Source of the DNA: Nemopilema nomurai
Taxonomy: Eukaryota; Cnidaria; Scyphozoa; Rhizostomeae; Rhizostomatidae
DNA length: 64,000 nucleotides
Assembly (NCBI GenBank): GCA_003864495.1
Contig: ML133461.1
Location: 930,001-994,000, forward strand
Reading direction: 5' to 3'
The position numbers and the translations under genes are program-made. Positions 1 to 10,900 of this stretch are shown piece by piece; positions within the stretch are counted from its first letter, which is position 1, and every line of letters begins with the position of its first letter. The notes beneath the pieces are model-generated. The model was not told the DNA's origin and ran no database searches. It worked only from the letters and a program-made list of their open reading frames with translations.

Positions 1-807
1 AACCGCCAAATTAGATGCCCCTTGCGAAGTATAAGTTATCCAACCGAGATTACTAGCGCCCAGGGCGCTATAAAGGCCATTTTCGGTAAAAGCCCCTTAA
101 CAGAAGAGATTGCACTTATTCGTGGTTTGTCTAGCAAGTGTTTGATACTTTGATTTCCTCTCGAAAAGTCTCGGTGCAAAAAATTCTAACGAGAAAGGAT
201 TTCTGGCGTGTGGTAACACACTGTCCATACTTTGACGTTGTTGCAAAATTATATTTTTTCACATTCTGTTTGAAAAATTGACATTAACACCAGTGAAAGT
301 TGAATCCACTATTTGTAGTTATACATAGTCATAGAATGAACAGGTATTAGCTCAATGCAGATGTAATTTGCAATTGAAAACGTGATGGTCCGCAATGCGG
401 CCATATCTATTTGCCGCCTAATTCCCTATCTGCCCCGGGCGTTTTGCTAACCTGTCTCTAGACCCAGACCGCGGCTTGAGTGTTTTCTGGCACGCTTGCT
501 ACTCCAGTTATTGTTTGCTGTGTATATCGTTCCGAAACACATGTGATACGGGTTGCAAGTAGGCAAATTTGAACGGTTTTAGTTGATGTGGTTTTCATTC
601 TGGAAATCAAGCAGGTAAAATTTTTATAAATACTTAGCTGTCAAAGATGTGACGCGCGAAATTAAAACTTAGGCCATCTACCTGGCAAGTGTAAACAATT
701 GCAAATGTCATTTGCAAAATTAATGAACTACCCCTTGGTTTTACTGTTCAGATTGATTGCTAAGATGGGTGATATTCGTTTATTTTTATTCTATAATGTG
801 ATTTGCA
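1..807. other. Upstream stretch without recognisable gene
   Basis: I see no conserved coding segment, RNA gene or repeat here. It may include the Staufen promoter, since the gene's first exon must lie upstream of 1916, but no TATA box or other firm core-promoter element stands out. Confidence 0.3.
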
Positions 808-862
808 GGAGACAGATTGTTCAAATTTGCTTACGAAGAAGGGAGAAGCCCAAGAGCAGAAA
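808..862 (+). other. Candidate 5' noncoding exon of the Staufen gene
   Basis: A 55-base segment is bounded by an acceptor-like tract ending in TTTGCAG and a donor GTAACC. The first clear Staufen coding exon begins right after an acceptor (TTTTAG at 1910-1915), so at least one upstream exon must exist, and this is the best-looking candidate nearby. It could be read in frame with the downstream ATG, but the resulting peptide is basic and not recognisable, so I treat it as untranslated. Transcript data would decide. Confidence 0.25.
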
Positions 863-1915
863 GGTAACCCTCTTAGGCCCATTTTCGACTGTAACGAGGG
901 GGAGGGGTGACTGGTGTCAGTTTTCAAACTAAGGGAATAAAACTAAGAATCCTTAGAAAATCTTTAGAATCTAAACAATGCAACAAGCTCCAATTTCTTC
1001 TACAAACTATCCTTGCAACAATGCAACAAGCTGTCGATAAATGCCAAACACGAAATATGAATTTTTTATTAGTGGAAAATACACGCTTTTTTTATAAGGA
1101 ATCACTTTATAAGGAACCTACAAGTAGAAGCCCGAAATATATAAAGAACTTATACTATTAAAAAAGGAAATCCCTAAGGAACTTTTCGATTTGAACATTT
1201 TTAATAACTGCAAGCATCAAGAGCTAAAAAGCCTGTTCCATTAATTTGCAGCCAATACTCGCATAGATTGATTGATATTCGTGTGTCAAGTGCTTTATTG
1301 AGTAGTTTCCGCATATTCTATCTCACCCCTCTCTCTATTAAATGTTAAGGCTTATTGGTGTGCAGTGAAAATTAAGGAACTTTTTGTACTAAAATCTGAT
1401 GACTTAAGGTCTACGAATAAGGAACTTTTAGAACTAGGCCTTGAGGTAGGTTCCTTATAAAAAAAGTGTGTACAGCACAATTAAGCAACTGATATGTCAT
1501 TGGAGTTATTGATAGATTCTGTGTCTGTTTTCCCCAATCAATGGAACCCAATTGGAAGAATGCTAGGCATCAAGTTTGCTATAAATTGACCCAATTTTCT
1601 TATGGAACCTTTTTCTGAGAAACCAAAACATCCCACTATAAGTCTATAGAACAGTCCCAAGCAATTTTAAAACATGTTCCTTGGGTAAGTTAACATAAAT
1701 TCCACTATTAGCCCAAACATGCAAGCAGAGAAACCTGATAAAATTGGTACTTAAAATAATATATTCAAACTTTGTTAAAGCATATGTTCTCAGAAATAGC
1801 CTGATTCCATAATCACTTGAATGATGTTTTTCAATAAATAATGCATTAGCTATGTAAGAAGACATATTTATTGGTCTATGGGCTTATTTTTTAATTTCAC
1901 TTTTTTTGCTTTTAG
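863..1915 (+). other. Probable 5'UTR intron of the Staufen gene, carrying a MITE
   Basis: The stretch lies between the candidate noncoding exon and the acceptor before the first coding exon. A 389-bp MITE (1082-1470) fills over a third of it. A 17-base direct repeat, CAACAATGCAACAAGCT and a near copy, occurs at about 975 and 1015. Nothing else is recognisable. Confidence 0.35.
1082..1470 (+). mobile_element. MITE, subfamily A copy 1 (TA-flanked)
   Basis: The element starts CACGCTTTTTTTATAAGGAA and ends with the near-perfect reverse complement (GGTTCCTTATAAAAAAAGTGTG), giving inverted repeats of about 20 bp with one mismatch. TA dinucleotides flank both ends (1080-1081 and 1471-1472), as expected for Tc1/mariner-like target duplication. 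There is no coding capacity. A second full copy lies in the opposite orientation at 43825-44230. Motifs like AAGGAACTTTT recur inside both ends. It sits in the probable 5' intron of the Staufen gene. Confidence 0.8.
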
Positions 1916-1924
1916 TCAGAAGTA

Positions 1925-4900
1925 ATGGCAGTACAAACACCAAGCAGCATCTTGAACGAGCTTGCCAAGAATAACAAGATAGTTCCAATTTACACAACGA
2001 CTGAAGATAAAGGCCCTCCTCATTTGAAAACATTTAAAATCATTGTAAAGTTACCAGGGTTTGGAAATTATGAGGGAACTGGGCCGAGCATAAAGGCTGC
2101 TAAAAACAATGCAGCTAGCAATGCATTACAAAATTGCACATTATCTGGTATTGGGTCAATTAAAACTGGCATGCAGGTTAGCCCTACAGTAGAACTCAAC
2201 ATTTTATCAATAAGGGCTGGTGAGATAGTTGAGTACAAAGAGTTGGATCCAGGACAGATACGGCATCCAAATCCAGTTGCACATTATGACAAGCTCATGA
2301 TAGGGAAGCCTGGAGGACACATGGCTGTCTATCGAGAGTTTGTCAAAATCTGGAGAGTGGCAGTGTACGTGCTGGGGCAGCCTTTTCTTGGTGAAGGCAA
2401 GATGAAGCAGGAGGCTAGAAATGATGCAGCTAGAAAAGCATTGATTGCAAAGCGAGATGAGTTGATACTCAAAGCCTCTAAAAATGATCCTCTAGGACAA
2501 ACTGGAGACTCACTTAACTCAAACTCTAATCTCAATAGGTAGATGATGCTTATTTTCCCTTTTGTAATATTATTTTCTTCTCAAATTTTTCATAGTTATT
2601 TTTAGGGTTCAAGGTCATAAAAGTGCCATCATTTGGGTGATCATTTTTTAGATGAAGCGAATATTTCTTTTAGGTTAACCACCTCTGATGCTCTTTCATT
2701 ACATTTTGTGCTGCTGGTTATTTTCATTTTAATGAAGCCAATTGGTTATTTTAATATTATTATTTGCTCATTCTATGCTTACTTCATTGCTGAATTGCTT
2801 GATTTGTCCCCTCCATTGTGGGAACTAAGATTTATTCAATAGATTAATCATTTAAAAATTTCTGGGATCTGTCCTTTGCCATAATAGAATCAACTTTTTA
2901 AGTTTACTGATCGGTAAATCATTTCAATGTTTCTTCAGTTCACTGTTTTCAAAATTATTTTTTCACAGACATGAAATAGCCAAGCTGCATGAATTGGCTG
3001 TGAGAAATGGACTCAAAGTTAGCTATGAAGTGGTTGGTACCAATGGGCCATCACACATAATGAAATTCACTGTCAAATGCAAAGTTGGTGATAGAGAAAC
3101 AACAGGTGAATGCATTGGGAAGAAAGCAGCCAAAAACCTTGCAGCCCAGAACATGCTAAGTTTGTTGATGAGCTCAGAGGATATCAAGTCTTTTGAAAGT
3201 AAGCTAATGATGTTTCAATTTGTTGTGATAAGAATACATTCTTTGGAATAGCTTCCTTTGTACTGCAACTTCTTCCTGGATTTAATTCAATCTCGTTTGG
3301 TCAATCTGATCTGTGTTTTAGGGTACCGTAAATCCTCAAATCGCCCCCCCCTCGAATAAGCCCCCACCATAAAACTAAAAATTTTCAATACGCCCCCCCC
3401 CCTCGAATAAGCCCCTCTTGATTTGTTGATTTTTGACTCCTGAGGTTGCCTTTGGCATTTTAGTGAATTACCACAAAAATTTATATTTTTGTTAATAATT
3501 TAATCAAATGTTACTTTATACTTAGGCTATTTTTTATAATGTGAAAAGAAAGAAATTTCAAAAATTATATTTTTATTTGGCATGTTCCAAAAATTTTTAT
3601 AAGCCCCCCCCCCTCGAATAAGCCAACACCCCCCCCCCTCGAATAAGCCCCCATCCAGAAATGTCAAAAAATAATAAGCCCCCAGGGGGCTAATTCAAGG
3701 GTTTACGGTACTTATGTTTTTTTTGCCAAGCTGCCATGTTTGCCAAGCTAAGTTCAATGGGCACCAGTGGCTTTTTGTGATTTTGCAATGTATTTTGGGA
3801 TTAGAAGTAATGTATATCTTGAATGGTCAAATTCTGGTGTATCTTTGATATCTTGAACATGTTTACTCACATCTTGTTTTTAGATAAATTTGAGAAGAAA
3901 CACTCACACACATACAGAACAACAAAAAAGAAAAGAAGTGTCAAATCCAATCGTGTGATTGACATTTTTTTAGATCCAATTACATATTTAACTCAGTTAA
4001 TGCAGCTAAGGAAGGAGTCGATTCCATCCTATGTTCTACTAATAGACCCAACCAATAAAAGCGATAGAAAGTTTGAAATTCAGGTATGTATGTGATGTGT
4101 AGTGAATTTTATAGACTATAAATCTCCTTTCATGTATGTGGTTATTTCAAAAAAGCAGCAGTCATTAAAGAAAAATACTAGAAGTTGACATGCACATTAA
4201 GTTTGTGTACAAACTCAAGCAATGATTTCTTTGTAGTCAAGTGCTCAATTTATTTACGCATATATAAAGTAGTTTGTTATGCATATGTAGTTGTGCATAA
4301 CATGCATTTCAATATCTGACTAATGTCACATTTCACATAGTTAGAAGTTTTTCTAAGAGTAGTAAGTTAGGCTGGAGTCAAAGCCTGAGTAGCTGGAGTC
4401 AATGTCTCATTTCACGTATCCCACAGGCATCTTTATAAAGAATATGATTTTGTACGATGTGACTTCCTGAAAATTGGCTTTATAATGTGACTTTATTGGA
4501 TTCACCTCCCAGATTGAATATGGCGTGTTTTGCAGAATATATATCGAGTTTTTCTTGTATATCATAAGTTGTCTCTTTCTACATTTCACATGTTTTCTAA
4601 TTCAGGTGTCAGTGGGGGACAACCCAGAACTGGTGGCAACTGGCATTGGCTCGACTAAAAAGGAAGCTAAACAAAATGCAGCTGACAATTTGTTGAAGAT
4701 TTGTGGTATTGACCAGGCGAAGATCAGAGAAGCAGAGAACGAAGTTAGGAAGGTTAGTATGATCTGAACGTATTGGTTCCCTTTTTTATGCCTTGTGCTC
4801 TTTGCACCCGTTGGTATACATAACCAGCATTAACATTATAAGATGCAGTTAAAAGTAATTGTTTTAGGCGTAGTGTATGTTTTTGATAACAACATACGAA

Positions 4901-5953
4901 AGAGTTTGCAAGGGGGTTTCTCTATACTCTGGTTTCGTTTTCAAGGCATACATGAGTGCCGCAATTGGCATGCCGAAAAGTGCGGCGAATCCTGTCACGT
5001 TGAAAATAGACGAGAAGCCGCCCTTGCAGATGTTGAACAGGGCTCCTGGTGCCCCTGTGCAGACGCGTGTCAATCTTCAAAATGGGGAATTGGGCCAAAT
5101 GTCGAATACGGAGAAGCTGCGCTGTTTGACTGACCGTGAGGGTCTGCAAATTTTGTTCAATGATTATGGAAAGGTAATAGATCGCATGATTTATTTATTG
5201 TTGTACATAATTAATTCTGTTGATTCTTAATTGCTTTTTTGCCCCACATTGCAATTGGCTGGCGCTGGAAGTCGAATACTGTCTTAGACTCGAAAAAAGA
5301 ATTTTATGTCAATTTCTGCCAGTTTGCAGTCATTTTGCAACATTTCCATACTTCATAAGTTTGGACTAAATACTCCATATATAAGCATGTTAACTGATAG
5401 TGCGGCTGTGCTGTCAAGTTTTTGAATCAAAATATCATGACTTTATTTGCGTTGTCTGCTTTAGTCAAAACTCAGCCTGTATGCATGTATATTCTTCTGT
5501 TTCTCTTGGGCTTTCTAAGGCATTTTATCAACCGAATTTTGGGCCCATGAGTCTAATAATGACCTGATTTGAAAGTAAGCATATATCAACGATTCTGTGC
5601 AGCCTAATTATTTCGAGTTTTCTGTGCGAATGTCTGAAGCTCTTTTGATCAACTCGACAAAACAGCTATTAAAGTAAGTTCAGATGCCCATGTTACAACT
5701 TGTTGTAGCATTTCTTCGTGTCTTTGATTATGCGTGTATTGCCCATGAAAAGAACTATTGGTTGTGCTTCTAGCGAACAGAGTCAGAGCCATTCACGACA
5801 CACCTAGCCGTATGCACAGTACCCCCTGTCGTATACCAAGGGATGGGGAAAACAGTTGACGCGTCGAGGGAAGATGCAGCCGCCAAGGCCCTTCTCAACT
5901 TCTCGAAAACAGGCTTCGCAAAGTCGAGCATCGACACTGACAAAGAGGAATAA
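1925..5953 (+). CDS. stau: Staufen double-stranded RNA-binding protein (6 coding exons)
   Basis: Coding exons: 1925-2538, 2969-3198, 3884-4083, 4606-4752, 4946-5173, 5774-5953. All junctions are GT...AG and phases agree, giving 532 aa. Staufen binds structured RNA for mRNA transport, translation control and Staufen-mediated decay. Five dsRBDs are seen: dsRBD1 (about aa 4-72), dsRBD2 starting at PTVELN with the family's long loop (about 83-185), dsRBD3 on exon 2 with KKAAK, dsRBD4 across exons 3-4 with KKEAK, and a C-terminal dsRBD5 across exons 5-6. dsRBD5 lacks the KKxAK motif, as expected for the protein-interaction copy. The start ATG follows an acceptor by nine bases, so the 5'UTR is spliced. 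The dsRBD4-dsRBD5 linker is only about 55-60 residues, shorter than in the human proteins, and no clear tubulin-binding block is visible. AATAAA overlaps the stop codon. The exon 5 acceptor (TTTCAAG) is the least certain boundary. Confidence 0.92.
3323..3711. mobile_element. C-rich inverted-repeat MITE in Staufen intron 2
   Basis: The left end GTACCGTAAATCCTCAAAT and the right end, read in reverse (GTACCGTAAACCCTTGAAT), form inverted repeats of about 25 bp running into C-rich tracts. Inside are four copies of a motif like CCCCCTCGAATAAGCCCC, two near each end. There is no coding capacity. It lies wholly within the intron between coding exons 2 and 3. The superfamily is not clear to me, and the flanks do not give an unambiguous target duplication. 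Confidence 0.7.
5603..5673 (+). other. Exon-like segment inside the last Staufen intron
   Basis: The segment has a good acceptor (CTGTGCAG) and a strong donor (AAA then GTAAGT), and is open for 23 codons in the phase left by exon 5. Its translation begins PNYFEFSVRM, resembling a dsRBD beta strand. Its 71-base length would shift the frame and stop translation in the final exon, truncating dsRBD5, whereas skipping it gives a normal dsRBD5. It is either an alternative exon or chance. Confidence 0.25.
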
Positions 5954-7999
5954 ATAAGCCGGGTATTTATGTTATTATTTTCGACGATTTTCAAAAGTCA
6001 ACCTCACATAACTATCGTGCCAATTCGGTGTTGGACCATAGCACTACTACGGCACAGCGAGCCACAGCTACAAATACGCCAACAACATTACCATTTACAA
6101 CCATGATGCTTTTATTATTTTGTCAGACAATCTTAAAGTTGCAGTGGCCGTAGATACGTTTCTATTCTCTAGCAAAAAATTGTGTTTGGATGTTTCTCTT
6201 AAACTTACAACGGGCCCAAGAGTAATGCTGGTAAATTTCTTCTACCACAGACAACTTATAAAATGAATTGCTTTCAATATTTCACTGGCAGTTTCAAGTA
6301 TATGCAAGAACATTATTTTTTTAGGTTGCCGACATCCCAAGGACTCTCGGGCGAATGTGAAGGCAGCATGTAAACACCCACTAAGTCGTGTTACTCTGCA
6401 CTTTACCCAGGCTTGGTTTTCTGCTAGCGACCAGCACCAGCTTTTGGTGCAATTCACTGATAGCCGACTTTCAATCTAGTGACCTTTTTTACTTATTTTT
6501 TGTTTGACAATTGGGAATGCATTGTTCATTAAGTTACTTAATGTATCCTCAAGTTCCTTTATTGATTTTTCAGCCATATTTTTGGTTATGCGTTTTCAAA
6601 TGGCACGAAAGCTATCATTGGTTTAAGAGTTTGAGAATCCAGCTCATAACGCACAAACAGATTGCTAACTCTACCAGAGACCCTGCTTATACCTTAAATG
6701 CCTAGTAGAGACCTACGATAACTTGATTGGAATGTTCGTTTTGAACTGTGCGGGACGTACTGTACATTTCACGTGTTCTTTAGAATAGCGAGTTAGATGG
6801 TAGATGTATGAATCGCTGAAGTAATGGCATTAGTGTTGCGTAGAATTTTCCATCTCACCTAAGTCCATACTTTCCTGCGTTTTTTGTCGTTGATTGTTAC
6901 TATGTCATACGTGTTATGTCGGTTCACTCTAATGTAATGTATTTGAAGGTGGATTGTCCAGAGAACCAACAGATTTTAGTACCAATAGTTGCGTGTTGAG
7001 CGAACATGTTTCGATTGTGTTTTTATTGGTCGACAAGTGCTGAATTTTTATTCCATTTGTAGCCAAGTTCAGTCTATGCTGACTTAGGTTAGACGTTTAA
7101 TACAGTATTGTACTACTGGTATTTGGCAATCCCCATGTCGTTTCTATGATAAATGGAAAGTTTAGCAAAGTCGAGTGGTTTTAATTTTTACGAAGGAAAG
7201 GAAGCGGTTTGTTCTTTTTGATGCATTCGTTAGTGACCTGATAAATATCTTCTCAGTAGCAACTATGATGCAAAACTTTAGCTTCAAATGCTTTCCATGC
7301 AAAGTATGCATTTGTATTTCTTTGCCGCTACAAGCTGTTCTGCCAGGACGCGGTGAAGCGCCCTTATGGCAAAATGAAACTTGAAAACTGCATTTTTGGT
7401 GCATAATGACCATGAATGCTTCAAACATTTGTTGTTGGTCACCAGTCTGGGACAGAAATTTCTGAAAAGGCCTGACACAGACGAGATGCCCCAAACTTGT
7501 TGACATTACAAGGCCCTTGCCCTCTCGTCTTGTTGCCCTTTTAGTCTAAATTGTTCCTTGGATGATATGCAACAAAATATTGTGATAAACTTTAATTTAA
7601 TGCTCAAGTTATTAGAAGTAGGAACTCCTACAATCAGCTCTTTCAATCTCTTTGGGTTACAAAGCCTTGTTTGACATTCATGAAACCCTTTCTACGTTGG
7701 TATAAACTGATTGATGAATTGATTATGAGGGGAAATATAATATACAATTTTTAAACATTCGGGGTTTTACCAGCCATATTTAATAGCCTCAAGTTTGGCT
7801 GAGCTTGCTTCAATGTCTCATTGGCATCAAATCACTGTTATAGTCAGTTAAAGCAGAAATGTTTTATAGGTAATAGGGGCCCCAAATGAACTACCCTTTG
7901 TTTCGCGTTGCCAACTGAAGTGCACCTGATGTCGTCATCTCCAAACCACTGTGGGGGAGCGTTAGGGATTGTTCGTAGGATGATTTGATGAAATAGAAA
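5954..7999. other. Staufen 3'UTR and intergenic stretch
   Basis: Open frames here (the longest, 114 codons, on the - strand at 7162-7506) match no family I know and lack splice context. The first part should be Staufen 3'UTR, with the end not determinable by eye. The last 100-200 bases before 8000 presumably hold the DNAJ promoter. They include a CRE-like TGATGTCGTCA at about 7928 but no TATA box. Confidence 0.35.
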
Positions 8000-10900
8000 A
8001 TGGAGAGTAATCGAGATGAAGCTGAAAAGTGTCTAGAAATAGCAAAGAAATGCCTCCGTGCTGGAAACAGAGAAAAGGCTAAACGATTCCTCGAAAGATG
8101 CCTGCGAATGTATCCATTAAAAGATGCTAGTGGTATGTATGAAGGTCTGGCATCTCGCTGCGTGTATGGCAGGCGGCTTAGGCCAGTTTACGTAGAAAGC
8201 CTTGTTCGGGTTTGACCTGGTCAGTTCATCTGCATCTTTGTCATTGGCCTGAATAGCTCTTTGACACGTTCCATAATTTTTATGCAGAGGCTTTATTATG
8301 AAGTCAGCCGATCTCCAGGTTATTCAACTCAGGTGTAGAGATGAAAGATTGAGATTTTAGTTTTGTGATGTTACAGCTTGTGTATATCTCATATCTACTC
8401 TTTATACTCGTATCCAAAGCTTCGAAATCCTTAGTTACACCTGTTTGCAATGGGGGCCACCATTGTAGCAAGGCATATTCCCGCATCATTTTTACAAAAA
8501 GAACTTGAAGAGCTAAGTTTTTACTGTCTGCTATTCAGTTTTCATGCAGGATATTTTTCTCTACAAAAACATAAACGTTTTTTATATAAGAAATCGGTTC
8601 GTAAGAAAGCTAGAACAAGAGCCCCAAAAATTCAAGAAAAATTTAGAACTAAGTCAATATATTTAAGAAACTGAAAAAAACAAGATGAATTTTTAAACCT
8701 GAAAATACTATGTCAACCATCCATTTTTGCTTGATTTAAATTTGCTAACACATTTTTATTTAGAATAACACAGAATGTTGAGTCTCCTTGTAACAGTAGG
8801 TGGCTTTCCAATAACTTCTCCATGTAACACAAAATTGTTTTCAGTACATACCAGTTTTTTAGTCAGTGTTCAGCAAGCAGTCCTCGTGTTTAGGATAACA
8901 AGTGATACAATATCAAATCTTATTGTTGTGTTATAGACTTTAATACAATTAATATGCAAAGGAAGACCCAAGATTTAATGTTAAATGCTTTTTTAAAGAT
9001 AAGAAATTTATAAGAAACTTTGAGTACTATGACCCAAGCTAGGTTTCTTGTGAAAAAGAAGATGGGTAATAAACAATTTTGACAAAGTAAAGTGTATTGA
9101 TTCACATCTCATGCAATGAATATTTGAACATTGTTGTACCTAACAACGTCAGACAGAAATTGCTTTCTATCTACCATACTTAGCTAATTGGAAGAGTATG
9201 GTGGTAAGTATTGATTGCATGAAATTTAGTTAGTAGTTAATATAAGTTAGTAAATTTTTACTCGGCCAAAATGGTTTATTATCTGAGTTTACATGCAGAA
9301 AAATGCTGCATAAAAACTGAATAGCAGGCAGTCAAAACTTAGCTGTTTAGCTTCTGCTTTTGAAAGGATGAGGAAATATTTTTTGTCTGCAATGGTGACC
9401 CACTTTGCAAACAAATGTAGTTAAAGTTTGAAGCTTTGGATATTATTTAAGATTTGGTAAAATTGTTTATAATTGAAGTTTTCTGCTTCTTTTGTATTTA
9501 TAACCAATAATTACTTGTATAAGCAAAGGTCTGTTAACCATGCTTGGTTTTTTCATTTGTTTGTGCAATTTATCACTGAAAATTAATCTAAATCATGTTT
9601 GTGTTCATAGAATATTGTCATTAGTTAAAAGATTTTATCATCATTAAACTACTTGAATGCAAGAACTAATAACTTATCTAATCCTTGTGTGTAATGCATT
9701 CAAAATAGGACTGCTTTAGCTACATCTGGGTCTAGATTCAAAGAGTGTATTCATATTTTGGTAGCCAAGTTGCTATCCCTCATAATGTATAGTGAAGTCT
9801 AGAAGCATATTGTGTCAAACCCACAGGTTTGTTAGAAGCTCTTGAAAGAAATGGCACATCATCTGCTGGCAGCGAAGAACAAAGTGAAAGACACTCAAGG
9901 AAAAGGACAAAGTCTGAAGGGAAATCATACAGTGGACAAGTTGATGATGATGATTATACCAAAGAGCAGTTGGATGCAGTTAACAGGTAACTTAGGGAAG
10001 GAACAGTTTAGTTCTGGGAGTGGTTTTGGCAGTAGAGTTTGCTTTTGATCTAGTTTTTCAAGTAGAAAAATCTTTGCTGTAATCACTGTACTAATAGATT
10101 TGGAAATCATATTTTTATAAGGGACTTGCAAAAGGGGGTTGTGGTCAGAAATATCTGCATCACAGTAGTGATTCATATTGCATCTTTGTTGCCCATCTAC
10201 TTTAGGACTAAATGCATACTATAAGCATCAACCATGCATGTTTTGTGCCAAATCTATGGGTAATCTCAACCTGTTTCATGTAGAACTGTCTTTTAATAAT
10301 GAAAATTTAGAAATGGTGTCTTTATTCACTGTTTGCCCTCATCATCTGTGTTCAACCTTATGTATTACTTTTGCACAAATGTTTTTAATTATTAATCACT
10401 TACAGAATACAAAAATGCAAGGACTTTTATGAAATTTTAAATGTCTCGAAAAGTGCTGATGAAACAGAGCTTAAAAAGAGCTATCGAAAACTTGCGCTGC
10501 AATTTCATCCGGACAAAAACAAAGCCCCTGGTGCAACAGAAGCCTTCAAGAGTATGCATCTTTAATTTCCATCTATTTTTAAATATTTCTTAGCACTTAG
10601 CACAATCCTTCAGAGTTGAAATCATTGATAAAAACCCTGAAATTTTGTTATGCTTTTGTTATGAAATATTTCTTCACTTTCTCTGAGGTTGTTTCTTGTC
10701 AAAAGCATTTATTTCATGTTTGCTATTTTCTCTATCTTTCACCATTTTGTATTGTTGTTTAACTAAGCTCATACTTTACATTACAATAGACTTTGAATTT
10801 ATGTTCTTTGCTCTTCAATTGTTTTGTTATCGTGTTGCTGTGTTACACTTAGTCAATCAATACACCTTGATATAGAATAATTTCTCTTCAAACTTCTCAG

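Noticed and set aside
7162..7506. 114-codon frame on the - strand between Staufen and the DNAJ gene
   Set aside because: Unrecognised translation with overlapping frames on the same bases; most likely chance within the Staufen 3'UTR or intergenic DNA.
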